DNA of 64,000 nucleotides. Origin: Algoriphagus yeomjeoni. Lineage in GTDB: Bacteria > Bacteroidota > Bacteroidia > Cytophagales > Cyclobacteriaceae. The DNA lies in the NCBI RefSeq assembly GCF_003259505.1, contig NZ_QLLK01000005.1, positions 358,210 through 422,209 of the forward strand. The letters are read 5' to 3'. This document shows, one piece after another, positions 24,449-33,700 of this stretch. A program made the translations under genes and the position numbers. How positions within the stretch are numbered: the stretch's first letter is position 1; each line of letters opens with the position of its first letter. The notes beneath the pieces were generated by a model, which ran no database searches, was not told the origin of the DNA, and was given only the letters and a program-made list of their open reading frames with translations.

Positions 24449-25549
24449 TTAATCGACTAACCAAAGATATTCACCGTAACCTTTAGCCTCCATTTCTTCT
24501 TTTGGAATAAACTTCATTGCAGCTGAATTCATGCAATACCTTAAACTCGTAGGTTCTGGACCATCATAGAATACATGACCTAGATGACTATCTCCAAATT
24601 TGCTTCTTACTTCTACTCTCAGCATGCCGAGCGCATCGTCTGTTGGCTTTTCTAATGCTCTAGCGTCTATTGGTTTAGTGAAGCTTGGCCAACCTGATCC
24701 CGATTCGTATTTATCTTTTGAGCTAAAAAGTGGCGCTCCAGAGATGATGTCCACGTAAATTCCATCTTTTTTATTTCCGTTATATTCATTCTGAAAAGAC
24801 ATTTCAGTGGCATCTTCTTGCGTAACCTCATATTGTAAATCAGTCAAGGTTTTTTTCAACTCGGATTTTGGTGGAGCTTTATATTCTTTTTCACTAAGTT
24901 CTGGCCAATGTTCTTTGATGAATTTATCACGTCCAGAACCACTTCTGTATGAATAGTAGTCTTGAGGATTTTTCTTGTAATAATCTTGGTGATAATCTTC
25001 TGCTGGGTAGAAATTTGTGTATTTGATCACCGGAGTAGCGATTGGCTTTTCAAATTTACCGGACTTATCTAGCAATTTCTTAGATTCTTCAGCAACCTTT
25101 TTCTGCTCAGCATCATGAAAGAAAATTGCTGATTCATATTGAGAACCCCTGTCGTAAAATGATCCACCAACATCAGTAGGATCGAATGTTTGCCAGAAAA
25201 TATCAACTAATTCAGAATAACTGATTACTTCCGGGTCAAAGGTGATCTGTACAGATTCTCTGTGAGAAGTTTTTCCGCTAGAAACTTCACCGTAAGTTGG
25301 GTTTTTCTCTTTACCTCCTGCATAGCCTGAAATTACTGTGATCACGCCATCTATTCCTTCAAAGGGAGCTTCAACGCACCAGAAGCAACCCCCAGCAAAA
25401 GTAGCAACTTCTGTTTCGCCTTTATACTCCTCAAGTTTTGCTGAATCAGCAGAGGATTCTTGATTTTGAACTGATGTGTTTCCACAGGCAAACATCAGCG
25501 CCACAATTAGAGATAGCAGTGGTGTTTGTAGTTTATTTGATGTAAACAT
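24449..25549 (-). CDS. msrAB: Bifunctional methionine sulfoxide reductase MsrA-MsrB, lipoprotein
   Basis: The ATG at 25549 is chosen because it places a lipobox (MFAC, Cys22) at the right distance; an upstream in-frame ATG (25591) would add 14 residues. The MsrA domain has catalytic GGCFWC (Cys55). The MsrB domain has SGWPSF and catalytic Cys339 in RYCMNSA. Together they reduce both S- and R-methionine sulfoxides. The two CxxC zinc pairs common in MsrB are missing ([10 protein letters not shown] where the first is expected), so this is the zinc-free form. A lipid-anchored enzyme would repair envelope proteins. Both domains look intact in an uninterrupted frame. Confidence 0.94.
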   Translation of the reverse strand: MFTSNKLQTPLLSLIVALMFACGNTSVQNQESSADSAKLEEYKGETEVATFAGGCFWCVEAPFEGIDGVITVISGYAGGKEKNPTYGEVSSGKTSHRESVQITFDPEVISYSELVDIFWQTFDPTDVGGSFYDRGSQYESAIFFHDAEQKKVAEESKKLLDKSGKFEKPIATPVIKYTNFYPAEDYHQDYYKKNPQDYYSYRSGSGRDKFIKEHWPELSEKEYKAPPKSELKKTLTDLQYEVTQEDATEMSFQNEYNGNKKDGIYVDIISGAPLFSSKDKYESGSGWPSFTKPIDARALEKPTDDALGMLRVEVRSKFGDSHLGHVFYDGPEPTSLRYCMNSAAMKFIPKEEMEAKGYGEYLWLVD

Positions 25550-25733
25550 GTTTTTTGGTTCTTTTTTTGTTTTGGATGATATAGAAATCATTTAACAGGA
25601 AACTCAATTTAGGTAAATCTGTTTGGAGACTTTACTTATTTTAAGATTCTTATACTTTCAAATACGAGATGTAACTCTACTCGGTTTGTCCTTTGAAATA
25701 CATTTTGGCACAATTCAATCCAGCTAGAATCAT

Positions 25734-26318
25734 ATGAAAAACATCTTCCTACTCAGCTTTATTTTCTTTTTTGCTATAGTTCTACAAGCAAATGCACAAC
25801 ATAAAGGTTCAGGGTTTGGGCTGAAGGGAGGAGTGAGTTACAATACATCTGGCAAATATTTTAAAGATGCGGGCTCAATTTGGAAGGAACCTAGCAGTTC
25901 TACAGGTTATCAAATAGGCGCTTTTTACAAGTTGGCATCTTACGACATTTTCTTGAGGCCTGAATTGGTTTATTCCCATACTAAATTTGATAACGGGTTA
26001 GGTGAAATCAAAGCCAATCGGTTAGATGCGCCGGTGATCGTTGGAATGCATCTTTTCAAAATAGTTAGTTTGGTTGGAGGCCCATCTTTCCATTACATCT
26101 TGGATGATAATTATGATGATTTTTTTGAAACACCTGCGGGCAAAGATATTTTATTTGGATATCAATTTGGCTTGGGGCTTAACCTTGGGCCGGTAGGATT
26201 GGACTTGCGGTATGAGCGCGTTATGAATGATCAAAAATTAAATTTGGATCAGGTGATCAAAAGAAAGGATGACTTTAGGTCTGAGCAAGTTTTACTTGGA
26301 TTGTCCTTTCAGTTTTAA
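25734..26318 (+). CDS. PorT-like outer-membrane beta-barrel protein
   Basis: 194 residues with a signal peptide ending QANA/Q. The mature part starts with GLKGGVSYNT and has alternating strands (PELVYSH, GLGLNLG, LDLRYE) and ends with a Phe (LGLSFQF), as expected of a small eight-strand outer-membrane barrel of the OMP_b-brl_2 group. The exact role is unknown; the family includes PorT but is broad. It is convergent with the SGNH hydrolase gene, 9 nt between stops. Confidence 0.85.
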   Translation: MKNIFLLSFIFFFAIVLQANAQHKGSGFGLKGGVSYNTSGKYFKDAGSIWKEPSSSTGYQIGAFYKLASYDIFLRPELVYSHTKFDNGLGEIKANRLDAPVIVGMHLFKIVSLVGGPSFHYILDDNYDDFFETPAGKDILFGYQFGLGLNLGPVGLDLRYERVMNDQKLNLDQVIKRKDDFRSEQVLLGLSFQF

Positions 26319-26327
26319 CCTTTTGAC

Positions 26328-26975
26328 TTATTTCATAAAAGGAGTGAAAACCTCCTTCCAAAGCGCATAGCCTTTTTCATTCATATGTAGGTTGTCCTCT
26401 ATGAAAATATCTGCTTTTGGTTTACCTGTGTCATCTATCATGATGTCCCACACATTCACTATATTAACTTTATCATGAGTAGTTGCATATTGACGTATCA
26501 AATCGTTTAAAGCGAGATAAGATACTTTTTTATCCCATCGGGAAGGACTTGGTTTTGCAGCTATCAGATTCACCGTGGTATTAGGATACTTTGCGTGAAT
26601 TTTGGTTACCAATTCATCTAGGTTTTTCATGATATCTGAAATTTCTTGTCCAGCATTGATATCATTATCGCCTTCATAGATGAAAACTTTGGAGGGTTCA
26701 AAACGCAAAACGGTTTTGTCCAAATGCATCAAGAGCTGATCAGCAGTAGAACCACCAAAAGCAGAGTTGATTATTGCCACATCCGGGAATTGCTGCTGAA
26801 GATTTTTCCACATTCTCACGCTTGAACTACCAGTGAAAACGGCGCTACCTTTTACCCATCCAGCCTCATCGATTTCTTTTGCGCGGTTATTTACTTCCTC
26901 TTGAAATGGGAGTTCTTGAGCAAATGAGAATTGTATAACTAATAATAGAGCGAGTGCAGGGAGTAATTTCTTCAT
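26328..26975 (-). CDS. Secreted SGNH/GDSL-family hydrolase
   Basis: 215 residues with an N-terminal signal peptide (LALLLVIQFSFAQ). Block I has the Ser in FTGSSSVRMW, block II the Gly in FGGST, block III is GDND (GxND) and block V is DNLHMN (DxxH), so the full catalytic set is present. Members act as esterases or lipases, often on acetylated sugars or phospholipids. It acts in the periplasm or outside; the substrate is not inferable. Confidence 0.9.
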   Translation of the reverse strand: MKKLLPALALLLVIQFSFAQELPFQEEVNNRAKEIDEAGWVKGSAVFTGSSSVRMWKNLQQQFPDVAIINSAFGGSTADQLLMHLDKTVLRFEPSKVFIYEGDNDINAGQEISDIMKNLDELVTKIHAKYPNTTVNLIAAKPSPSRWDKKVSYLALNDLIRQYATTHDKVNIVNVWDIMIDDTGKPKADIFIEDNLHMNEKGYALWKEVFTPFMK

Positions 26976-27270
26976 ATTTTAAATATAGGTAAGCACAGTT
27001 ACAATTTTCGTTTAGATTACTTGAAATTATTTCATTTCCCAAAGGAAGCTGAACAAAACCGTTCAGATGGCGAGCATTTTCGAACAGTGCGTACAAAAAT
27101 GAAGAATGACCTCAATTCAGAAAATAACATTTTTATCACTTTAAATATGCCTTATTTGATCGGAATGTGCTTTTTTATCTGAATTCGTCACATTTTATAT
27201 CCGAAAATTTAATACACACCTTTTTGGAAGAGTTTTAGCGTTGTGTATTCAGGTCAACCATTTACCGTTT

Positions 27271-28392
27271 ATGAATAGAATTACTCGTTTTTTCTGGTTT
27301 TGTAGTGGAGCTAATTTCTCTATACTTAAGAGGTCTCCAACCGAGTCAAATAAATATATAGGAATTGGAGCTACCGTATTCTTCACGGGAATCCTCGCCG
27401 CATTGGCAGCAGGATATGCCTTGTTTACCGTTTTTCAATCTATTTGGCCCGCTATCTTTTTTGGCTTGCTTTGGGGGTTGATGATTTTCAATCTGGATCG
27501 ATTTATCGTTTCCAGTATGAGAAAAAAGGAAAGTGGTTGGTCGGAATGGAAACTTGCTATTCCTAGACTATTCCTGGCAATTTTGTTAGCCTTGGTGATA
27601 TCAAAGCCTTTGGAATTAAAAATGTTTGAGCGGGAAATTGACCGAAAGATTGATGAGAAGCGAACTGAATTTATTGCCGAGTCCAAATTGAATCTAGCTA
27701 AAGGATTCCCCGAAATCCAAGAACTTGAAGCAAAAATAGATACGCTAAAAGCGGAGGTTACGGGTTTTGAAGTCTATAGAGATCAGCTTCAGGATGAATA
27801 TGATGCTGAGAGGTTTGGAGAAAAAACTACCAGTACGAGCGGAATTGTGGGTTTGGGGACAAATGCTAAAAAGAAAGAGCAACAGTTGGATGCCGCACAA
27901 GTCACTCTAAATGAACTAAGACTTAGGAATCAAGTACGAATTGATACGCTGGAAGCTCTGATTCGTGAGTTTGTAGCTTTGCGACAGCTGGAGTTTGAGA
28001 AGCAGCAGCCAGGAATAGAAGGATTTGATGGCTTGGCTGCAAGAATGGAAGCATTGGATGCTTTGACGGAAGAGAGCGCGGCGATGGCCTTGGCAAATAC
28101 CTTTATCATGTTGCTTTTTATAGCCATTGAGACTGCACCTATTTTCGTTAAGTTAATTTCTCCACGTGGGCCATACGATGAGTATTTGGAGTTACATGAG
28201 GATAAGGTGAGATTGTTCAAAGGTGAGAAGTGGACCTTTGCCAAGGGGGAATCTGAAGCTAGAGTTGGCTATTTTCAGGATACGCATTTCTATGCTACTG
28301 ATCTTAACAAGGAGAAAACGAATCGAAAAAACAAAGCTCAGACTGAATCGGAAATTACTGATATCGAGCAAGAATGGCGAGTTAAGTCTTGA
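27271..28392 (+). CDS. DUF4407 membrane protein
   Basis: The ATG at 27271 is preferred over a TTG at 27241, giving 373 residues. Two closely spaced helices occur at about 33-80 (FFTGILAALAAGY and LLWGLMIFNLDRF), one at about 95-115, then a long charged coiled-coil (about residues 130-250), and a last helix near 275-295 (FIMLLFIAIETAPIF). This is the DUF4407 layout. Function is unknown; the coiled-coil suggests oligomerisation or partner binding at the inner membrane. Confidence 0.88.
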   Translation: MNRITRFFWFCSGANFSILKRSPTESNKYIGIGATVFFTGILAALAAGYALFTVFQSIWPAIFFGLLWGLMIFNLDRFIVSSMRKKESGWSEWKLAIPRLFLAILLALVISKPLELKMFEREIDRKIDEKRTEFIAESKLNLAKGFPEIQELEAKIDTLKAEVTGFEVYRDQLQDEYDAERFGEKTTSTSGIVGLGTNAKKKEQQLDAAQVTLNELRLRNQVRIDTLEALIREFVALRQLEFEKQQPGIEGFDGLAARMEALDALTEESAAMALANTFIMLLFIAIETAPIFVKLISPRGPYDEYLELHEDKVRLFKGEKWTFAKGESEARVGYFQDTHFYATDLNKEKTNRKNKAQTESEITDIEQEWRVKS

Positions 28393-28428
28393 TGTTTTGT
28401 CATAGTAAATTGTTGGAACAATAAGTTG

Positions 28429-28458
28429 TACGTATAAAAAATAGTATCTTTACGTAAA
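28429..28458 (+). promoter_or_regulatory. Paired TACGTA palindromes flanking a -7 box at the toxin-antitoxin promoter
   Basis: TACGTA occurs at 28429-28434 and inside the perfect palindrome TTTACGTAAA (28449-28458), 22 bp apart centre to centre (two helical turns). A -7-like TATCTTTA (28445-28452) lies between and overlaps the second copy. This is a likely operator for autoregulation by the antitoxin. Confidence 0.6.
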
Positions 28459-28474
28459 TTTATTTTTCTGAGGT

Positions 28475-28729
28475 ATGGATGTTAAAGTCACACTGTCTTT
28501 TGATAAAGATGTAATCGATCGTGCAAAGTCATTTGCAGAAGAAAATAACATCAGCCTTTCCAGGTTGACAGAATATCTTTATAATCAGATTACCTCCAAA
28601 AACTACAAGTCTCTTGAAGATTTACCAGTATCAGATTGGGTAGATTTTGTGGCTGAGGGACGTGTGGAATATAAAAGAGTACAAAATCGCAAGGACCAGA
28701 AAGACGAGTTCTTTTCTTCCAAGAAATGA
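28475..28729 (+). CDS. Antitoxin, DUF6364/ribbon-helix-helix type
   Basis: 84 residues. The N-terminus has the RHH pattern: strand VKVTLSFDKDVIDRAKSFAE, then helix NISLSRLTEYLYNQI. The C-terminal tail (about residues 50-84) is charged and probably wraps the toxin. It overlaps the PIN gene by 4 nt (ATGA). It should bind DNA as a dimer and repress its own promoter; two TACGTA palindromes lie just upstream. Confidence 0.88.
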   Translation: MDVKVTLSFDKDVIDRAKSFAEENNISLSRLTEYLYNQITSKNYKSLEDLPVSDWVDFVAEGRVEYKRVQNRKDQKDEFFSSKK

Positions 28730-29142
28730 AAATCTTTCTTGATGCTAATGTTATCATATCTGTCCTGAATAAGGAGTGCCCACTGTTTCCCATTTCTTCA
28801 AGAGTATTGAGTTTGGCGGATCGAAAAGGAATACAACTTTGCACTTCACCTATTTGTCTAGCCATTTCATTTTATTTTTCTGAAAAGAAAAGTGGCGCTG
28901 AAATGGCAAAGTTGAAGATAGAAATGTTGTCAAAGAAAATCTTAATGACACCTGTAGATCAGGATACTGTGAATTTAACTTTGGCAAATCCTCAAGTTCA
29001 GGATTTTGAAGAAGGGATAGAGTATTACTCAGCTTTAGCAGTGGGTTGTGATGTAATTGTTACTGAAGATTCAGCCGGATTTTATTATTCTAAAGTCCCA
29101 GTATTAGGGTGTGAGAAGTTTTTGGAGGAGTACATTTTTTGA
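28726..29142 (+). CDS. PIN-domain toxin (VapC-like ribonuclease)
   Basis: 138 residues. Acidic residues of the PIN nuclease site are seen at Asp6 (FLDANV), in the DFEEGIEYY segment (about residues 92-100) and at the VTEDSAGF motif (about 112-119). PIN toxins cleave tRNA or rRNA when freed from the antitoxin. The ATGA overlap with the RHH partner makes this a standard type II module. It seems complete, with no sign of decay. Confidence 0.9.
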   Translation: MKIFLDANVIISVLNKECPLFPISSRVLSLADRKGIQLCTSPICLAISFYFSEKKSGAEMAKLKIEMLSKKILMTPVDQDTVNLTLANPQVQDFEEGIEYYSALAVGCDVIVTEDSAGFYYSKVPVLGCEKFLEEYIF

Positions 29143-29161
29143 ATTTCAGTAACTACTTCAT

Positions 29162-29923
29162 TTAAATCTTCTGGGCCTTTTTCACCACCATATCCAATTG
29201 ATCCATGGTCCGGCTCACTGATTTCCATTCTGCAAAACCAATCAGTTTCACAATGAACGATAAGAACTTGCCCGGGTTGATTAGCTTATTGGCAAGCTTG
29301 GAGATATTCCCATCTCTGTCCAGAACTAAAGCCGGGCGGTCGATAGCATCGTAATATTCTCCTGCGTATTTCCACGCCCCGTCTCTGGCAAGTTGGATGG
29401 AGAAATTGAGAAGCATTTCATCTCGGCCTTTGGCTAGCGGGATCAACCATCCAAAAATCGGAGACACTTTACTGATATTTGATTTGACTCCGTCTACTAA
29501 TTCTGCTAGAACAGCATTGATTTTATTAAAGTCGTTTTGGATTCCAGCGATTGGCTCGGTGCCCATTGTTTCTGCTGCAGAAATCCCCAAGTCTAAATTG
29601 ATATGAGCATTGATGCCTAGAAACAAATGCTGTAAAACTAGATGTTTGCTATGTGTGCTAGCTTCAAATGCTAGAGACCAACTTTCAGTAGGCTTTTGAC
29701 CTAGTTTCCACAGATCGTAAGCCTCGATAAATCGTCCTGCAAAAAGAACGTCCAGCTTCTCCATTCTAGGATTGTCTTCGAATTCTCCAGCTAGTATTCC
29801 CTCACGAATACGACGCGTAACTTGTCGGTAAAGGATAGCAAAATACCCCATTCGGGAATGTGTGTTTTTACATTCATCTACGATTTGATCCATTCGAACC
29901 AGTACTTCATCTATGGTGTCCAT
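29162..29923 (-). CDS. DUF5995 family protein
   Basis: A 253-residue, mostly helical cytosolic protein. The central HLFLGINAHINLDLG segment with several His/Asp residues (about residues 99-113) is the characteristic motif and could bind metal. A hydrophobic helix near the C-terminus is short and weak. Function is unknown. It is the last gene of a minus-strand run: M19 dipeptidase, VIT1-like transporter, DUF5995, with 0-4 nt gaps. Confidence 0.85.
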   Translation of the reverse strand: MDTIDEVLVRMDQIVDECKNTHSRMGYFAILYRQVTRRIREGILAGEFEDNPRMEKLDVLFAGRFIEAYDLWKLGQKPTESWSLAFEASTHSKHLVLQHLFLGINAHINLDLGISAAETMGTEPIAGIQNDFNKINAVLAELVDGVKSNISKVSPIFGWLIPLAKGRDEMLLNFSIQLARDGAWKYAGEYYDAIDRPALVLDRDGNISKLANKLINPGKFLSFIVKLIGFAEWKSVSRTMDQLDMVVKKAQKI

Positions 29924-29927
29924 GTTA

Positions 29928-30653
29928 TTACTTAATTAAAAAGTTCTCTAAAATATCACCTACATAATACGCAACTATCGCTGCCAATAAGCCTAATCCA
30001 ACTGTCTCGGCTATGCTTTTAAATGCAGATGTTTGGTTTACGAGAGATTTTAATGCTCCGATAAATAAGAATGCTAAACCAGTAAGAACACTAGTCCAAA
30101 AGAAAATATTGATAGGTGAGGGGTGAAAAAAAGTCCATAAGTAAACAAGCAGTGGAATGAACCCTACGATCAGAAATGAAACGAAAGTAGCAACTCCGAT
30201 TTTAAATGGACTCTTGGTTTCTTCCATGAGGTTGAGCTCATCTTTCATCATTTCGGCTACCCAGATATCTTTGTTTGATGTGATTTGATCTACGACCTTC
30301 TCCAATAAATCCCCTTTGAAACCTTTCGCTTTGTAAATGTCACGGATTTCCTCGCGCTCTACTTCAGGAAGGTTTTCTATTTCCCAGTATTCAATTGATT
30401 CGTGCTTCTGGTAGTTTTCTTTATCGCTTTTCGCAGATAGATATGCTCCTACAGACATGGAAAAACCATCAGCGAGCAAATTTGCAAAGCCAAGAATTAT
30501 TATGATTCCAGCATCCAGATCTGCACCAAATCCTCCGGCAACCACCGCAAAGGTTGTCACAGCTCCATCTATTCCTCCGTAGACAAATTCACGTAGGTAT
30601 TCTTGGAGTTTCTGAAAATATCTGCTTTCCTGGTGTAGGTGTGCTTCGTTCAT
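29928..30653 (-). CDS. VIT1/CCC1-family iron/manganese transporter
   Basis: 241 residues with the signature GGIDGAVTTFAVVAGG (about residues 26-41) and helix GFANLLADGFSMSVGAYLS, then a cytosolic helical insert rich in Glu (about 85-150, the metal-binding domain of the family) and three further helices. It moves Fe2+ or Mn2+ out of the cytosol. Its ATG follows the dipeptidase stop TAG with no gap, so expression is coupled. Confidence 0.9.
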   Translation of the reverse strand: MNEAHLHQESRYFQKLQEYLREFVYGGIDGAVTTFAVVAGGFGADLDAGIIIILGFANLLADGFSMSVGAYLSAKSDKENYQKHESIEYWEIENLPEVEREEIRDIYKAKGFKGDLLEKVVDQITSNKDIWVAEMMKDELNLMEETKSPFKIGVATFVSFLIVGFIPLLVYLWTFFHPSPINIFFWTSVLTGLAFLFIGALKSLVNQTSAFKSIAETVGLGLLAAIVAYYVGDILENFLIK

Positions 30654-31817
30654 CTAGTTTAAATTTTGTAAGAAAAACCTTTTTACATTTTCGCCCATTA
30701 CAGCTTTGATTTCTTGCTCTGAAAATCCTGCTTTTAGCATGCCTTCTACCAAAAGTGGAAATCCTGTAATATCAAAAGGGACGGCCACAGAACCATCATA
30801 ATCAGACCCTAAAGCCACGTGTTCTATTCCGACTAGATCCCGGATGTGTTTGATAGAAGCAATGATATTTGGCAGTTCGGGTACACCTATTGCCTCGTCA
30901 AAAAATGCAATCCCGATAATGCCTCTATTCTCAGCGATTTTTTCAATTTGATAATCACTTAAGTTTCTCTGGGAATCCAGCACTGCTCGGACTCCGGTGT
31001 GGGAAACAATCACAGGCTTGGTAGTCATAGCTAGCACATCATCGACAATTGTAGGCGAGCAATGAGCCAAATCTACGAATATCCCTAGCTCATTCATTTT
31101 TCTCACCACCTCTTTTCCAAAATCAGTCAAGCCTGCTTGACTTTGACCATGTGCTGAACCTCCGAGCTCATTGTCGAAAAAATGAGTGAGACCAATCATT
31201 CTTACGCCAGCCTGATATACGCGATCCAGATTTTCTAAATCACCCTCTAATGCATGAGCTCCTTCTATTCCGAGCATTCCGCCGATTATTGAAGGATCGG
31301 TTTTACGTGCTTCTATCAGCTTTTGCAGATCAGATTTATTCTTTACTAAAATTGCTTTCCCTTCTTCTTCTTCAATAAAGTCTGCCAAGTTTTGGGATTG
31401 TGAAAGAGTCCGGTTAATCAGGCTGAACCAGTTTGCTGGAGATTCTCCTTTAGCAATTGTTAGTGGAGTGATGTTGTCAAATGCCTCAGCACTATTACTC
31501 TGCATATTTTGGCCAGCAGGAGATTTTGATACAATGGTGAACATTTCCAAAGCGACGTTAGCCTCTCGCATTCTCGGGAAATCCACGTGACCTCGAGTTC
31601 CTCTTTTGGTCAGATCTCTACCCCAAAGTAAGGCGTCGCAATGTAAATCGGATATAAAGTCCAATCTATCGTACAAAGCTTGCGCATCTGCAGAAACAGA
31701 ATAGGGTGGGGATATCTTAACTGGATTTCTTTGGGATTCAATGTAGGGTGGTACTATAATAGTGGCAGCAAAATAGATAAGGGCTAAAATCCCAATTGAG
31801 ATAATTAATTTTTTCAT
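30654..31817 (-). CDS. Membrane dipeptidase (renal dipeptidase family, peptidase M19)
   Basis: 387 residues. An N-terminal hydrophobic helix (about 4-24) serves as signal anchor. The zinc site is seen in SDLHCDALLW (HxD), the bridging Glu in GIEGAHAL, and the His ligands in LTHFFDNELGG and LAHCSP. It cleaves dipeptides, including some D-residue dipeptides, probably in the periplasm. It is the first gene of a three-gene minus-strand operon. Confidence 0.92.
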   Translation of the reverse strand: MKKLIISIGILALIYFAATIIVPPYIESQRNPVKISPPYSVSADAQALYDRLDFISDLHCDALLWGRDLTKRGTRGHVDFPRMREANVALEMFTIVSKSPAGQNMQSNSAEAFDNITPLTIAKGESPANWFSLINRTLSQSQNLADFIEEEEGKAILVKNKSDLQKLIEARKTDPSIIGGMLGIEGAHALEGDLENLDRVYQAGVRMIGLTHFFDNELGGSAHGQSQAGLTDFGKEVVRKMNELGIFVDLAHCSPTIVDDVLAMTTKPVIVSHTGVRAVLDSQRNLSDYQIEKIAENRGIIGIAFFDEAIGVPELPNIIASIKHIRDLVGIEHVALGSDYDGSVAVPFDITGFPLLVEGMLKAGFSEQEIKAVMGENVKRFFLQNLN

Positions 31818-32008
31818 AGCGAATAGATGTGCTCTTGAAGATACTTAAAAATAGGCTTTGCTCTAAAAATCTCACTTTTCACAGAGATAGGTGTGATTCT
31901 ATTGTTCGGATCATATGTTAAGTGGTGCTGCTTGATTTAAATATTCGAGGAATCGAGAAAAAATAATTATTTGTTTTTGGGCGCTTTAAAACATTTTCCT
32001 TATGTTTA

Positions 32009-32127
32009 TCAAAGTATAAAGATCAAAAAAACAAATACACAGCAAGGATTACAAAAGTATATTTGGTTTTAGATGATTGACAATAGACCCACTCCTGGGG
32101 GCTTTTTCTAAAAAGCCCCCTTTTTTT
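32009..32127 (+). ncRNA. Candidate small RNA (about 110 nt) ending in an intrinsic terminator
   Basis: A transcript starting just after TATGTTTA (32001-32008) would run about 110 nt to the T-run at 32121-32127. No protein gene precedes the terminator within 280 bases on this strand. A 12-codon frame (ATG 32074, product MIDNRPTPGGFF, TAA 32110-32112) ends inside the terminator stem, so a leader peptide is an alternative reading. It matches no RNA family that I recognise. Confidence 0.4.
32097..32127 (+). terminator. Strong orphan rho-independent terminator
   Basis: GGGGGCTTTTT (32097-32107) pairs perfectly with AAAAAGCCCCC (32110-32120), followed by seven T. It is oriented on the + strand while the flanking genes on both sides are on the minus strand. 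Confidence 0.85.
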
Positions 32128-32571
32128 ATGTCTATATATTTTAAGATTTTGTTAAGATTTGAAAAGTGGGTTTAAAAAATCTTTGATTTAGATCAATTTT
32201 CTGTTGAGATCCGAAAAAATGGTTTCTTTTAGTGAAGAAACCCGAATTGATTGTTTTGAATTGAAAATTTGGCATAAATGAAAAAGCCCTAGTGAAAATT
32301 TTGAAAAGGGTATTTTTGAGATTTAATCTACTGAAGTGATTTCAGTATGCTTTGACTTGTTTAAGTTATAATTTGAAAAGTATAATTTTAAAAAATTATG
32401 AATTTTCACATATTATTAACGGTACGGGATGAAGTATTGAAAAAAATGAATCGTTTTCAATTTGAGATTTTCTGAAACAAAAGTTATGGACTGATTACCA
32501 AAACATATAATATATTTCCTATATACTTATATTAATTTTTCAATATAGAGTAAGAACTTAATCTATTAAAT

Positions 32572-33606
32572 TTAACTATTAGCTGGTTCAAGTATTCGTA
32601 AAAGGGTGTTCTTCCGCTTGTTAAATGGGAAGCTAGTTTGAATTCTTTCTTGAACCGTGTGGCTGATACTCCATACGTCAGAGTCTTGGAGTTCTTCCAC
32701 GAGTAAATCTAAATCCTCATAGTTTTTTGTTTTTAGTACTAGCCGTTTGTCTCCGATAATTTCTGGAATAGCACCTACTGCAGATCCTATGGGAATGCAA
32801 CCTGTAGCCATAGCTTCTCCAAGTGCATTTGGGAACCCCTCCGAAGTAGAAAGTTGGAGATAAAAGCGATGGGAATTATACAGGGTGAGTAGTTGAGTTG
32901 GCGTTTGCTTTCCGAGGACTTTCACATTTGGATTTGGTGAATAGTAATTGGGATCGCCAACTATGGTAAAAGTGAATTCGCGATGATGAGCTGCCAATTG
33001 TTCTAGCAAATCGTAGCCTTTGACTTTGGCCCTTGCAGGATTTGATGTTCCTGTTGCAACTGACATAAAAGAAAGTGGTTGTCGATCCGTATTTAGGTTT
33101 CGCCAAAATTCGGTGTCAAAACCATTAGGGATGACTTGAATTGGCGTAGTAAGATCTGGAATCAGATTTAACAACCCTTGCTTGGGAGAAATAGTAGGAT
33201 CGTAACGATAGTTTTGTTTAACTAAGGCTTGAGCCACCGGTAAGATTAGGCTACAATTTTTGAAACTGTAGACGGTTGCTTTTCGAAGCCATTTCTTTCG
33301 GAAGTTTCCATAGCCAATTTCTGGCATATTGATGCAATCAGTGCCACCAGCTTGAATGCTGCATTTTTTCCCGAATACCTTTCCAAACCAAACCGGCAAA
33401 ACGCTGTGGTAACCGCCAAAGAAGCAGAGGTATTGAGTCGTTTTTGGTAAAAACCAAAGCAACTGGAAAAACTGCAGAATAAAGTAGAAGGGGAGTGCTG
33501 CTGGACTTTGAGTGAACTCTAGCGGCTTTATATCTAATTCAGGGCTGATCATATCTACATCTCTGTCGATAAAAGCGGTTCTTATGGGGAAAGTGTAGAT
33601 GATCAT
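32572..33606 (-). CDS. Glycosyltransferase family 4 (GT-B) protein
   Basis: The ATG at 33606 (MIIYTFP) is taken as start; another ATG at 33627 would add seven residues. At about 344 residues it has a GT-B fold: the second Rossmann domain holds SVATG, KVKGYDLL, FTIVGDP and the nucleotide-sugar motif EGFPNALGEAMATG, with the E-x7-E pair. It transfers a sugar from a nucleotide donor, probably for cell-surface glycan. No sugar cluster is around, so the acceptor is unknown. It lies 94 nt downstream of leuS but beyond that gene's terminator. Confidence 0.9.
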   Translation of the reverse strand: MIIYTFPIRTAFIDRDVDMISPELDIKPLEFTQSPAALPFYFILQFFQLLWFLPKTTQYLCFFGGYHSVLPVWFGKVFGKKCSIQAGGTDCINMPEIGYGNFRKKWLRKATVYSFKNCSLILPVAQALVKQNYRYDPTISPKQGLLNLIPDLTTPIQVIPNGFDTEFWRNLNTDRQPLSFMSVATGTSNPARAKVKGYDLLEQLAAHHREFTFTIVGDPNYYSPNPNVKVLGKQTPTQLLTLYNSHRFYLQLSTSEGFPNALGEAMATGCIPIGSAVGAIPEIIGDKRLVLKTKNYEDLDLLVEELQDSDVWSISHTVQERIQTSFPFNKRKNTLLRILEPANS

Positions 33607-33640
33607 TATTATGAATTGGGAAATCAAAATAGCCCTTAAA

Positions 33641-33681
33641 ACAAGAAAGGAGCAAAGAAATCCAATCTTTCCTTGCTCCTT
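33641..33681 (-). terminator. Rho-independent terminator of leuS
   Basis: AAGGAGCAA (33647-33655) pairs with TTGCTCCTT (33673-33681), with further pairing inside (AAAGA/TCTTT). In minus-strand reading a T-rich tail follows (complement of 33635-33646). Confidence 0.75.
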
Positions 33682-33700
33682 ACTTTTAAATATAGGAATC

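Larger units (their letters stand above)
31818..32571. other. 754-base gene-free interval with an orphan terminator
   Basis: There is no long frame on either strand. It contains a promoter-like pair (TTG 31977-31979, TATGTTTA 32001-32008), a strong + strand terminator (32097-32127) with no gene before it, an 8-bp hairpin GGTTTCTT/AAGAAACC (32221-32242), and then a very A+T-rich stretch to 32571 with nothing I can name. Confidence 0.7.
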
